A DNA stretch of 64,000 bases from Humibacter sp049446075. GTDB lineage: Bacteria; Actinomycetota; Actinomycetes; Actinomycetales; Microbacteriaceae. The stretch lies in contig NZ_JBMSEB010000001.1 in assembly GCF_049446075.1 (NCBI RefSeq), positions 2,108,001-2,172,000 of the forward strand, in the 5' to 3' direction. Positions 1-8,048 of this stretch are shown piece by piece (positions within the stretch are counted from its first letter, which is position 1; each line of letters begins with the position of its first letter). A model generated the notes under the pieces. The model was given only the letters and a program-made list of their open reading frames with translations, did no database searches and was not told where the DNA came from. A program made the position numbers and the translations under genes.

Positions 1-1362
1 TTCATCACGCAGCTCATGCTGATCGTCGACGCAAGCATCGTGAACGTCGCGCTGCCCGACATCCAGAAGGCGCTCGGCTTCACGCCCGTCGGCCTGTCGT
101 GGGTGGTCACGGCGTATGCGCTCGCCTTCGCAGGCCTGATGCTGCTCAGCGGCAAGGTCGGATCGATGATCGGTGCCAAGCGAGCACTCATCATCGGCAC
201 GCTCGTCTTCATCATCGCCTCCGCCGCAGGCGGACTCGCCCCCACCGCCGAGGTGCTGGTGGCTGCACGAATCGTGCAGGGCATCGGCGCAGCCATCGCC
301 GCGCCGAGCACGCTCGTGCTCATCATGGCGAGCACGACTCCAGGCAAGCAGCGCAACCGCGCGCTCTCGCTGTTCGTGCTGGCCTCCGGCAGTGGCGGTG
401 CGATCGGACTCATCTTGGGCGGAGTGCTCACCACCAGTTTCGGCTGGGAGTGGGTGATGTTCGTGAACGTGCCGGTCGGCATCCTCATCGTGATCGGCGG
501 GGCCCTGTTCCTGCGCGAGACCGACCGCGAGCGCGCCCGCCTGGACGTGGGCGGTGCCGTCGCGTCGACCATTGGCATGATCGCGCTGATCTACGGATTC
601 ACTACCGCTGCCAGCGCAGGCTGGACGGATCCCGTTGCCCTGAGCGCGTTCGGCGTGGCCCTCGTGTCGCTCGCCGCGCTCGTGCTGATCGAGCGCAGGC
701 ACCACAGCCCGGTGGTTCCGCTGCAGCTCTTCCGCGGGCCGCGCAACGTGGCTCCGCTGGTGGCGATGCTGCTTGTCCCGGCCGGAATGTTCGCCTTCTT
801 CTACTTCATCACCCTGTTCACCCAGCAGGTGCTGCGCTACAGCGCCCTCGCCACGGGGCTCGCGCTGCTGCCGTTCGTGGTGGTGCTGGTCGTCGTGAGC
901 CAGGTCGTTCCGCGGTTCCTGTCGCGGATCGGCGAGTGGATCGTCGGCGCCGTCGGACTCGGGCTGCTCGCGGCCGGGCTTCTCTGGCTGAGCACGCTCG
1001 ACTCGCACGATACGTTCGTGTCGGGCATCCTCGGTCCGATCCTCGTGATGGGGGTGGGTGCCGGCCTGACGTTCGCACCCATCACCGCGGTCGTAATGGA
1101 CCGGGCGCCCGAGGAGCACGTGAGCGCGGCATCCAGCGTGCTGCAGGCCATGCAGCAGCTGGGCGGATCGATCGGCGTGGCGGCGCTCACCACGGTGTTC
1201 GTCTCAGTCACGGCGGTCAGCGGTGAAACCGGCGGTGTGGCAGCCGCGGTGCTCGGCGGCGCCGTGTTCGTGACCATCGCCTTCGTGCTCTTCGCCCTCT
1301 GGGGCAGCAGGGTGCCGCAGGGCCCGTCGGGAGAGGATGCCCAGGCGCCGGTCGCGCACTGA
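1..1362 (+). CDS. MFS drug efflux transporter, DHA2/EmrB type, 5' end missing
   Basis: The reading frame is open from base 1, so the start lies upstream of the window and about 448+ residues are seen. The first visible segment carries DASIVNVALPDI, the motif of the first membrane helix in 14-helix drug:H+ antiporters (EmrB/QacA type). It is followed by repeated hydrophobic helices and a typical motif C region rich in Gly/Pro. The protein is expected in the cytoplasmic membrane as a proton-driven exporter of toxic compounds. The substrate cannot be told from sequence. No adjacent regulator is visible inside the window. An 18-bp inverted repeat lies just after the stop. Confidence 0.85.
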   Translation, partial: FITQLMLIVDASIVNVALPDIQKALGFTPVGLSWVVTAYALAFAGLMLLSGKVGSMIGAKRALIIGTLVFIIASAAGGLAPTAEVLVAARIVQGIGAAIAAPSTLVLIMASTTPGKQRNRALSLFVLASGSGGAIGLILGGVLTTSFGWEWVMFVNVPVGILIVIGGALFLRETDRERARLDVGGAVASTIGMIALIYGFTTAASAGWTDPVALSAFGVALVSLAALVLIERRHHSPVVPLQLFRGPRNVAPLVAMLLVPAGMFAFFYFITLFTQQVLRYSALATGLALLPFVVVLVVVSQVVPRFLSRIGEWIVGAVGLGLLAAGLLWLSTLDSHDTFVSGILGPILVMGVGAGLTFAPITAVVMDRAPEEHVSAASSVLQAMQQLGGSIGVAALTTVFVSVTAVSGETGGVAAAVLGGAVFVTIAFVLFALWGSRVPQGPSGEDAQAPVAH

Positions 1363-1380
1363 GCGCACCGCGCCGCACTT

Positions 1381-1439
1381 CGGGAGTGCACCCGAACGCC
1401 GTCTGCCTCGGCAGACCTGGTCGTTCGGGTGCACTCCCG
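1381..1439. terminator. 18-bp perfect inverted repeat after the MFS gene
   Basis: Bases 1381-1398 and 1422-1439 are perfect reverse complements of 18 bp around a 23-nt loop, 18 nt after the MFS stop codon. The right arm is followed by a short T stretch. A factor-independent terminator is the simplest reading. The remainder of the 1363-1675 gap holds a short tandem repeat and the ribosome binding site of the next gene, and otherwise nothing I recognise. Confidence 0.6.
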
Positions 1440-1470
1440 CTTTTGTGCTCGGGGGCTTTTGTGCTCGGGG
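1440..1470 (+). repeat. Tandem 16-bp direct repeat
   Basis: The unit CTTTTGTGCTCGGGG(g/c) occurs twice in direct succession immediately after the inverted repeat at 1381-1439. It may be replication slippage next to a strong hairpin. No function is apparent. Confidence 0.6.
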
Positions 1471-1675
1471 CGCGGTGTTGATGGTCCGGGTGCGGTGCAG
1501 GTGCACGACGCGGCGGCTGCCGAGAGTCGCAGGCGACGGGTTTCGGGAATGCCGGAGCGCAATATGCGTTTGCATAGGCAGTAGGCAGCGCCGCCGCGTT
1601 CCGATCAACCATCGAGGGTCGAGTGCGCGCGGGCATCCGTCGGCGCGTCGGCTCTCACCGTCCCAGAGGAGAGCA

Positions 1676-2266
1676 ATGTCCATTTCGCTCGCGTCAGACC
1701 GCATCGCAAACACCAGCGCCCCCATCCACCCCGTACTCGCCGAGCGATTCAGCCCCCGCGCCTACGACCCCACCGCCGAGGTGGAGGAGACGAAGCTGAC
1801 CGCGGCGCTCGAGGCGGCTCGCTGGTCGCCGTCGGCCGCCAACACCCAGCCGTGGCGCTTTATCGTCGCTCGCCGCGGAACGGCCGCGTTCGAGTCGATC
1901 GTCGCCAACCTCGCCGGCTTCAACCAGCACTGGGCGGCGAACGCCGGAGTGCTCGTCGTGGGCCTCACGCAGCGCTTCGACGCGAATGGACAGCCGATGA
2001 AGTGGGCCCAGTACGACCTCGGTCAGGCGCTCGCTCACTTCAGCGTGCAGGCGCACGCCGACGGACTGCACGTGCACCAGATGGGTGGACTCGACGAGGC
2101 CGGCCTGCGCGCGGCCTTCGGGGTCGACGAGGGTTACGACATCCTGAGCGTCACAGCGGTCGGCGTGCTCGGCGACGTCGACGACCTTCCCGAGAACACT
2201 CGGGAGCGCGAGCGTGCACCTCGCACGCGCCTTCCGCTCGAGGACCTGCTGCTCGTCAACGCCTGA
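1676..2266 (+). CDS. Nitroreductase family protein
   Basis: A 196-residue protein of the nitroreductase (FMN-dependent) fold. The N-terminal FSPRAYDP segment and the SPSAANTQPWRF segment (residues about 46-57) match the FMN-phosphate binding region of the family, and the C-terminal part has the usual Gly-rich strand. It probably uses NAD(P)H to reduce nitro or quinone compounds in the cytoplasm; the real substrate is unknown. The start at 1676 is chosen because AGAGGAGA lies just upstream and because homologous sequence begins there; the open frame runs further upstream without similarity. Confidence 0.85.
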   Translation: MSISLASDRIANTSAPIHPVLAERFSPRAYDPTAEVEETKLTAALEAARWSPSAANTQPWRFIVARRGTAAFESIVANLAGFNQHWAANAGVLVVGLTQRFDANGQPMKWAQYDLGQALAHFSVQAHADGLHVHQMGGLDEAGLRAAFGVDEGYDILSVTAVGVLGDVDDLPENTRERERAPRTRLPLEDLLLVNA

Positions 2267-2323
2267 GCTGTCGCGCTTTCGGCGACAGCGCTGCACACCA
2301 ACGCGTGAGTCCGGGAGGGCGCG

Positions 2324-3115
2324 TCAGCGCCCTCCCGCCACACGCAGCGTCGTCGCCGTGACGTAAGAGGCCTCGGCCGACAGCAACCATTCGACTGCCG
2401 CCGCGATCTCGTCGGGCTCGGCTGCACGCTGCAGCGGGATGCCGGCCGCCATGCGCTGCGCCCGCGTCGCGTCGCCGGTGCGCGCGTGAAGGTCGGTATC
2501 CACCAGCCCAGGCGCGACACCTGCGACGCGGATGCCGAGCGGGCCGACCTCCTTGCCGAGGCCCATCGTGAACGCGTCGACGGCCGCCTTCGCCGCCGCG
2601 TAGTGCACGTACTCACCCGGGCTGCCGATGGTCGCCGCGCCCGACGACATCGTGACGATCACTCCGGGCGTGCCCCTGCGAGTGAACTCCCGCACGGCAC
2701 GGCGTGCAGTGAGCACAGTCGCCGTGAAGTCCACGTCGATCGTCTGCCGGATCTCCTCGACCGGCGTCTCGACCAGACCGGCGTACCTCGTCGTCAGACC
2801 CGCATTCGCCACGACCGCGTCGAGCCGGCCGAAGCGCGAGATCGCGACGTCGAACGGGGCGTCGATGCCGGCATCCGTCGCGAGGTCCGCCTGCACGGTG
2901 ACGATCTGTGCGCCGGCTTCGCGCGCGGATGCCGCCACCCGGCCGGCGGCATCCGCCTCCGTTCTGAACGTCGTCACGATGTCGTAGCCGGCCCGCGCCA
3001 GCCTCAGCACGATGGCCGCACCGATGCCGCGCGAACCCCCGGTCACGATGGCGACCGGCCGGGATTCCGTGGGCGCGCCGGCCTCACGGATCGCGCTCGG
3101 GTCGGTCTCGGACAT
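2324..3115 (-). CDS. SDR family NAD(P)-dependent oxidoreductase
   Basis: A 263-residue classical short-chain dehydrogenase/reductase. It shows the cofactor motif TGGSRGIG (residues about 26-33), the NAG motif, the catalytic serine in TMSSGAA, and the YAAAK motif (Tyr/Lys) before a PG motif. It should be a soluble, NADP-preferring ketoreductase or dehydrogenase; the substrate is not predictable. It converges with the nitroreductase gene. A TACGCT -10 box at 3122-3127 sits 6 nt before the ATG, which suggests a leaderless message. Confidence 0.9.
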   Translation of the reverse strand: MSETDPSAIREAGAPTESRPVAIVTGGSRGIGAAIVLRLARAGYDIVTTFRTEADAAGRVAASAREAGAQIVTVQADLATDAGIDAPFDVAISRFGRLDAVVANAGLTTRYAGLVETPVEEIRQTIDVDFTATVLTARRAVREFTRRGTPGVIVTMSSGAATIGSPGEYVHYAAAKAAVDAFTMGLGKEVGPLGIRVAGVAPGLVDTDLHARTGDATRAQRMAAGIPLQRAAEPDEIAAAVEWLLSAEASYVTATTLRVAGGR

Positions 3116-3175
3116 GGTTCGAGCGTACGGTGCCGAGCGCCGCGCCGAAGCGCGGAGCCAACCAGCCCCGCCGGT

Positions 3176-3667
3176 TCAGTCGCCGTCGAGCACGCGCTGC
3201 GCGAAGGCATCCACGTGCCCACGCAGTGCGGAGATGCGCTCGGCGCGGGCGGCCTCGACGTCGAACCCGGGATACGGGGCAGGATGCCTGCGCCGCACGT
3301 TCGCCGAGCACTCGAAGTGCTCGCACACGAGGGTACCGACGGTGTCGCCGTTGCGCCCTGCCTTGCCTGCGAGCTTGGCGCCGTAGAACACGACGTCGTT
3401 CGACAGATACACGTCTTCGCACCACGAGCACTGAGTCATGCGCCGGCTGCGCGCCTCGGCCTGGCGGAGCAGGATGCCGACCGGTCCCTGCTGGTGCGGC
3501 ACGATCACGTAGGCGATCCCGTCGTACTTGCGATCACGCCAGCCCAGGTAATCGATGGCGTCCCAGTCGATGCCGGCGAAGTCGTTCGGCAAGTTGAGGT
3601 TGTTGCGTTCGCGGAGAGTGGCGTTGACGAGGCACGCGCGGATCTCCCGCTCGGTCACGGGGTACAT
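3176..3667 (-). CDS. FBP-domain protein with treble-clef zinc finger (EF-G-binding-like)
   Basis: A 163-residue protein. The C-terminal half has CSWC (about residues 93-96) and a later CEHFEC, the four-cysteine treble-clef zinc finger seen in FBP/FusB-like proteins. Members of that family in Firmicutes bind elongation factor G and can protect it from fusidic acid. A ribosome or EF-G role here is inference. The start at 3667 follows AAGGA at good spacing; the frame stays open upstream, through low-complexity sequence, to about 4036, which I treat as non-coding. The 449-bp stretch 3668-4116 in front of it holds no gene I can support. Confidence 0.75.
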   Translation of the reverse strand: MYPVTEREIRACLVNATLRERNNLNLPNDFAGIDWDAIDYLGWRDRKYDGIAYVIVPHQQGPVGILLRQAEARSRRMTQCSWCEDVYLSNDVVFYGAKLAGKAGRNGDTVGTLVCEHFECSANVRRRHPAPYPGFDVEAARAERISALRGHVDAFAQRVLDGD

Positions 3668-4116
3668 GGATGTTCCTTCTGCTTTCGTCGGCATCACCGG
3701 GCAGGCTTTGCCCGGCGGGACAGGCATCCGCTGGGGATGCCTGTGCCGATGTTTCGTTCGGTGGAGGCGGCCGAGCCGCCGCGGCGCTGGCGCGTAGCGC
3801 GTAGCGAGAGTGAGCGCACGCCCGACCGGCGTGCGCGCGCCGCTATCTGCCGCCGGCGCGAACGCCGGCGACCTCCCCACGCCCCGAGGGCGGAACGAAA
3901 ACCACAGAATGCATCGCGGTCGAGTGTACCCGCCCTGTGCGGCGCGGGGCGGTGCAGTGCGGGCTCGACTACCGCACCGCGCGGAGCGGGCCGGATGCGA
4001 CACGCCGACATGCGTCGAAAAAGTGCGCGGCAGCATCCGGTCGCCTCTTCCGTCGGCCGCTGGTGCGTCCTAAGGTGTCACCCAGACTCTGTGAACGACG
4101 CTGGGGGAGCGACGAC

Positions 4117-4548
4117 ATGGCGAGAAGAAACCCGGGGGGTGCGCGCGCTGTCACGCGGCGCACGGTGATCGTGGCTGGGGTGCCGCAATACGCGGGCGTT
4201 GCGATGGCGACGGGGGTGGTGCCGGCAGTGGCGCAGGCATCCGTGCCCGCCATCGATGCGTATGCAAGCTCCGTCGGACGCCGGTTCGAAGCGGTCGGCG
4301 AGTACGGGAGCTACGAACTCACGCTCTCGTCGGTCGAGCCCTTGGCAGACGGCACTGATGCTCGCACCCGCTTCGGACTCATGTTCACGGCAGCGCCCGC
4401 AACGCCTCCAGCCGGTGTCTATCGGCTCACGTCCGGCGCGCACTGCGAGATGCAGGATGCCCAGCTCTTCGTGGCCGGCTCGGTGCACTCCAGGCGAGCA
4501 CCGGCGCGCCGCCTCCCGTCGTCTCGCATCACGGGCCGACGTCCGTGA
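4117..4548 (+). CDS. DUF6916-like protein with possible Tat signal
   Basis: A 143-residue protein. The start carries basic residues with RR before a hydrophobic stretch (VTRRTVIVAG...VPAVAQA), compatible with a Tat-type export signal. The middle part (EYGSYELTLSSVEPL ... GVYRLTS ... LFVAG) resembles DUF6916, a small domain in actinobacteria often found near phage-tail-collar-like proteins. After VAGSVHS the sequence becomes arginine-rich and unlike the family; a late frameshift is possible. It overlaps the next gene by GTGA. A GGGGAG ribosome binding site precedes the ATG. Confidence 0.55.
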   Translation: MARRNPGGARAVTRRTVIVAGVPQYAGVAMATGVVPAVAQASVPAIDAYASSVGRRFEAVGEYGSYELTLSSVEPLADGTDARTRFGLMFTAAPATPPAGVYRLTSGAHCEMQDAQLFVAGSVHSRRAPARRLPSSRITGRRP

Positions 4549-5036
4549 TCGCGGCGGCCGAGCTGCGCTACCGTCCCACGATCGACACCGACGGTCCCGC
4601 GCTCTTCAGACTCTTCCAGCAGCTGCACTCTGCCGAGATCGCGACGCTCGCCGCCGACGCGACGACGCGCGCGGCGCTGGCCAGCATGCAGTACGTCGAG
4701 CAGCGGGTGCGCACGTGTGCCGAGTTCCCGGATGCCGTCGACATCGCCATCGAGCGCGGCGGTGCACTCTGCGGCCGCATGGTGACGGTGATGCGCGATG
4801 GGGGCATCCAGCTGATCCAGCTCGGGGTGCTCGTCGAGCACAGGGGCCACGGCATCGGCACGCTTGCCATGCATCGCATAGCTCGGATCGCCGAGGAGCA
4901 CGGATGCCCCATCTGGCTTCGCGCGGATGCCACGAGCGGCGAGTGCCGGGGCTTCCTCGAGCGAGTCGGCTACAGCGTCACCGGACACGGCGGCCGCCTG
5001 CACGTTGAACCGCTGCGAGCCGTCGCCGCAGCCTAG
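4545..5036 (+). CDS. GNAT family N-acetyltransferase
   Basis: A 163-residue Gcn5-related acetyltransferase. Motif A for acetyl-CoA binding is clear in LGVLVEHRGHGIGTLAMHRI (RGHGIG at about 101-106), followed by the usual helix and the GYSVTG strand near the end. The GTG start at 4545 overlaps the stop of the upstream DUF6916-like gene by 4 bp, so the two are translated together. The acceptor substrate is unknown. Linkage of such GNATs to DUF6916 proteins is recalled from other actinobacterial loci that also hold tail-collar proteins, which are absent here. Confidence 0.85.
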   Translation: MIAAAELRYRPTIDTDGPALFRLFQQLHSAEIATLAADATTRAALASMQYVEQRVRTCAEFPDAVDIAIERGGALCGRMVTVMRDGGIQLIQLGVLVEHRGHGIGTLAMHRIARIAEEHGCPIWLRADATSGECRGFLERVGYSVTGHGGRLHVEPLRAVAAA

Positions 5037-5050
5037 TCGGCACGGCACTG

Positions 5051-5112
5051 GGTTTCGACTGCAGAAGTGGTTCCAAACCCGGTCGTTTAGAACCACTTCT
5101 GCAGTTCAAACC
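5051..5112. terminator. 23-bp inverted repeat between convergent genes
   Basis: Bases 5051-5073 and 5090-5112 form a 23-bp inverted repeat with two mismatches and a 16-nt loop. It lies between the convergent GNAT and clpB genes and can act in both directions. No T tract is present, so a terminator role is inferred from position and stem strength. Confidence 0.55.
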
Positions 5113-5134
5113 CACGGTGGCGCGCGCAGCGCGC

Positions 5135-7291
5135 CTACTCGACCGGGGACACCTCGAGGTGGTCCCCGTCGGCGGCGAGGTCGACGCGCACGATGCTGCC
5201 GTCGCGGATGCGTCCCTCCAGCAGAGCGGTCGCGAGCCGGTCGTCGATCTCGTGCTGCATGAGACGACGCAACGGACGCGCGCCATATATGGGGTCGTAG
5301 CCGCGCTCGGCGAGCCAGGCGCGGGCATCCGGTGTCACCCCGAGGTCGAGCCGGCGCTCGTGCAGGCGGGCCTGCAGCCGGTCGATGTAGAGCGAGACGA
5401 TCTCTCCCAGCTCTTCTTCGCTCAGGGCCGAGAACACGACGATGTCGTCGAGCCGGTTCACGAACTCGGGCTTGAACGCCTGGCGCACCAGCGCCTGCAC
5501 CTGCTCCTCCTTCTCGTTCCACGTGAGCGTTGGGTCGATCAGGATGGGCGAGCCGAGGTTCGACGTCAGGATGAGGATCGTGTTGCGGAAGTCCACCGTG
5601 CGGCCCTGACCATCGGTCAGACGACCGTCGTCGAGCACCTGCAGCAGGATGTCGAACACCTCCGGATGCGCCTTCTCCACCTCGTCGAGAAGGATCACGC
5701 CGTACGGGCGCCGTCGCACCGCCTCGGTCAGCTGACCGCCCTGCTCGTAGCCGATGTAGCCGGGAGGTGCACCGACCAGGCGAGAGACCGTGTGCTTCTC
5801 GCCGTACTCGCTCATGTCGATGCGCACCATGGCGTGCTCGTCGTCGAACAGGAACTCGGCGAGCGCCTTCGCCAACTCGGTCTTGCCGACGCCCGTCGGA
5901 CCGAGGAACAGGAACGAACCGGTCGGACGATTCGGGTCGCTGATTCCCGCGCGCGACCTGCGAACGGCATCCGCGACCGCGTGCACGGCACGCTTCTGCC
6001 CGATAAGCCGCTTGCCCAGCTCGGTCTCCAGGTGCAGCAGCTTCTCGGTCTCGCCCTGCATCAGCCGCCCGAGCGGGATGCCCGTCCACGCCGAGATCAC
6101 GGCGGCGATGTCTTCCTCGGTGACCTGCTCGTTCACCATGCGCGGCTCATCAGGGGCGTCCTCAGCGCGTTCGGCCTCGGCCAGGTCGCGCTGCAGCTGC
6201 TTGATGGTCTCGTACTCGAGTTTGGATGCCCGCGCATAGTCGGCCTCGCGCAGCGCGCGGTCACGCTCCGTGACCGCCTCGTCGAGCTTCTTCTTCAGCT
6301 CGCCCACGCGGTTGAGACCCATGCGCTCGCGCTCCCACCGCGCCTCGAGCTCAGCGAGTTCGCGTTCGCGCTGCACGAGGTCGTCGCGCAGCTTCGCAAG
6401 ACGCTCCTTGGATGCCTCGTCCTTCTCCTTCTTGAGCGCCAGCTCTTCGAGCTTCATGCGGTCCACCTGCCGCTTGAGCTGATCGATCTCGACGGGAGAC
6501 GAGTCGATCTCCATCTTGAGCCGGCTCATCGCCTCGTCGATGAGGTCGATCGCCTTGTCGGGCAGCTGTCTGGCCGTGATGTATCGGTTCGAAAGCGATG
6601 CGGCAGCGACCAGGGCGGCATCCGAGATGGTCACACCGTGGTGCGCCTCGTAGCGCCCCTTCAGGCCGCGGAGGATGGCGATGGTGTCTTCGACGCTCGG
6701 CTCGCCCACGTAGACCTGCTGAAAGCGGCGCTCGAGCGCGGCATCCTTCTCGATGTACTCGCGGTACTCGTCGAGCGTCGTGGCTCCGATCAGGCGCAGC
6801 TCACCACGCGCGAGCATGGGCTTGAGCATGTTCGATGCCGCGACCGACCCTTCGCCGCCGCCAGCACCCATCAAGAGGTGCAGCTCGTCGACGAAGGTGA
6901 TGACCTGTCCGCCCGCCTCGTTGATCTCCTTGAGCACGCTCTTCAGCCGCTCCTCGAACTGTCCGCGATACATGGCGCCTGCGACCAGGGCGGAGATGTC
7001 GAGCGAGACGAGCCGCTTGTTCTTCAGCGACTCGGCGACATCGCCGGCCACGATGCGCTGCGCGAGGCCCTCGACGACAGCCGTCTTGCCCACGCCGGGC
7101 TCGCCGATCAGCACCGGATTGTTCTTGGTGCGCCTCGTGAGCACCTGGCTGACCCGGCGGATCTCCGAGTCCCGACCGATCACAGGGTCGAGCTTGCCGG
7201 CTTTGGCGAGTTCGGTGAGATCGACGCCGTACTGTTCCAGCGCGCTCTTCTGCTCTTCCTGGCTGGATGGTGCACCCTGCATGTTCGCCAT
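5135..7291 (-). CDS. clpB: ClpB-type AAA+ disaggregase lacking the N-terminal domain
   Basis: A 718-residue double-ring AAA+ ATPase. Domain 1 has Walker A GEPGVGKT at 63-70, Walker B FVDELH at 133-138 and arginine finger region near 189-190. A coiled-coil M domain runs from about 262 to 380. Domain 2 has Walker A GPTGVGKT at 464-471 and Walker B LLDEVEK at 534-540. The M domain, and the lack of an IGF/LGF-type ClpP-docking loop, favour ClpB rather than ClpA/ClpC. Usual ClpB is about 860 residues; the missing part is the substrate-binding N domain, and the protein starts directly before D1. A GGGGAG site precedes the ATG. A HAIR operator upstream indicates HspR control. Confidence 0.9.
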   Translation of the reverse strand: MANMQGAPSSQEEQKSALEQYGVDLTELAKAGKLDPVIGRDSEIRRVSQVLTRRTKNNPVLIGEPGVGKTAVVEGLAQRIVAGDVAESLKNKRLVSLDISALVAGAMYRGQFEERLKSVLKEINEAGGQVITFVDELHLLMGAGGGEGSVAASNMLKPMLARGELRLIGATTLDEYREYIEKDAALERRFQQVYVGEPSVEDTIAILRGLKGRYEAHHGVTISDAALVAAASLSNRYITARQLPDKAIDLIDEAMSRLKMEIDSSPVEIDQLKRQVDRMKLEELALKKEKDEASKERLAKLRDDLVQRERELAELEARWERERMGLNRVGELKKKLDEAVTERDRALREADYARASKLEYETIKQLQRDLAEAERAEDAPDEPRMVNEQVTEEDIAAVISAWTGIPLGRLMQGETEKLLHLETELGKRLIGQKRAVHAVADAVRRSRAGISDPNRPTGSFLFLGPTGVGKTELAKALAEFLFDDEHAMVRIDMSEYGEKHTVSRLVGAPPGYIGYEQGGQLTEAVRRRPYGVILLDEVEKAHPEVFDILLQVLDDGRLTDGQGRTVDFRNTILILTSNLGSPILIDPTLTWNEKEEQVQALVRQAFKPEFVNRLDDIVVFSALSEEELGEIVSLYIDRLQARLHERRLDLGVTPDARAWLAERGYDPIYGARPLRRLMQHEIDDRLATALLEGRIRDGSIVRVDLAADGDHLEVSPVE

Positions 7292-7379
7292 CTACTTCTC
7301 CCCTTACGGTGGCGCGGCATCCGTGCATGGAATCGTGTCGGATGAGCACGATTCTGCGCCGACCGGATGCCCGTACAAA

Positions 7380-7400
7380 CTTGAGTCTATACGGCTCAAC
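7380..7400 (-). promoter_or_regulatory. HAIR operator (HspR binding site) of clpB
   Basis: CTTGAGT-N7-GCTCAAC lies about 90 bp upstream of the clpB start. The HAIR consensus is CTTGAGT-N7-ACTCAAG, so the left half is perfect and the right half has two changes. HAIR sites bind HspR, which represses dnaK operons and clpB in actinobacteria. hspR itself lies at 61514-61942 in this window. Confidence 0.8.
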
Positions 7401-7483
7401 TTTGGCATGGGGCTGATTATTCCTGCAGGGTGCTCCCGGGAGACGGTAAGCACGTCCGGACGGGCAGCAGTACCTTCGGAGCC

Positions 7484-7984
7484 TTAGCCGGCGAGCGCAT
7501 CCTCCTCGACGATGCTCCCCTTCCACGACCAGGGGAAGTCGATCCAGAGGCTCGTCTCGCGCCAGGAGTAGTCCGGCATCGCGATCGATCCGGGTTTCGT
7601 GTAGATCGTCGCGGAGCGCACATCCGCCCCCTGCTCTTCGAGTAGTCGAACTGCCAGGGCGAGGGTGTGGCCGCTGTCGGCGACGTCATCCACCAGTAGC
7701 ACCCGACGGCCGGACAGGAACTCGAGGTCGAGCTCGGGCGGGAGCACCGTCGGCGCTGCAAGCACGGTGCCGATGCCGGTGTAGAACTCGACGTTGAGTG
7801 CCCCGCAGCTCTTCACGCCCAGCCCGTAAGCGACGGCGCCGGCGGGAAGCAGACCGCCGCGCGCAATGGCGACCACGACCTCGGGAAGGAATCCATCGGC
7901 GAGGATGCTTCGAGCAAGTTCGCGGGTCGCGTCGCCGAACCGGTCCCAGCTCAGGTGCTCTCGCTCGGGCGTCGCCTCGTCCAC
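7484..7984 (-). CDS. Phosphoribosyltransferase (xanthine/hypoxanthine PRT-like)
   Basis: A 166-residue type I phosphoribosyltransferase. The PRPP-binding motif VLLVDDVADSGHTL (about residues 100-113) is clear, and the N-terminal VVAIARGGLLPAG is the conserved PPi loop region of purine PRTs. It should transfer phosphoribose to a purine base or related substrate in salvage. The GTG start at 7984 is supported by GGAGGA 3 nt upstream; an upstream in-frame ATG at 8143 lies inside the neighbouring glycosidase gene. The end of the upstream GH43 gene is 64 bp away, so it could be cotranscribed with that operon or stand alone. Confidence 0.85.
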   Translation of the reverse strand: MDEATPEREHLSWDRFGDATRELARSILADGFLPEVVVAIARGGLLPAGAVAYGLGVKSCGALNVEFYTGIGTVLAAPTVLPPELDLEFLSGRRVLLVDDVADSGHTLALAVRLLEEQGADVRSATIYTKPGSIAMPDYSWRETSLWIDFPWSWKGSIVEEDALAG

Positions 7985-8048
7985 GCTTCCTCCGCTCGTC
8001 AGGATCCAGCGTACGGGCGCCTCGTGCCTGTGCCACGGCTCCAAGGCG

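Noticed and set aside
2486..4168. 560-codon plus-strand frame
   Set aside because: Arg/His-rich composition without domains; opposite to SDR and FBP genes.
5117..7345. 742-codon open frame on the plus strand
   Set aside because: It is the antisense shadow of clpB, whose frame has full AAA+ motifs. High GC leaves long shadows.
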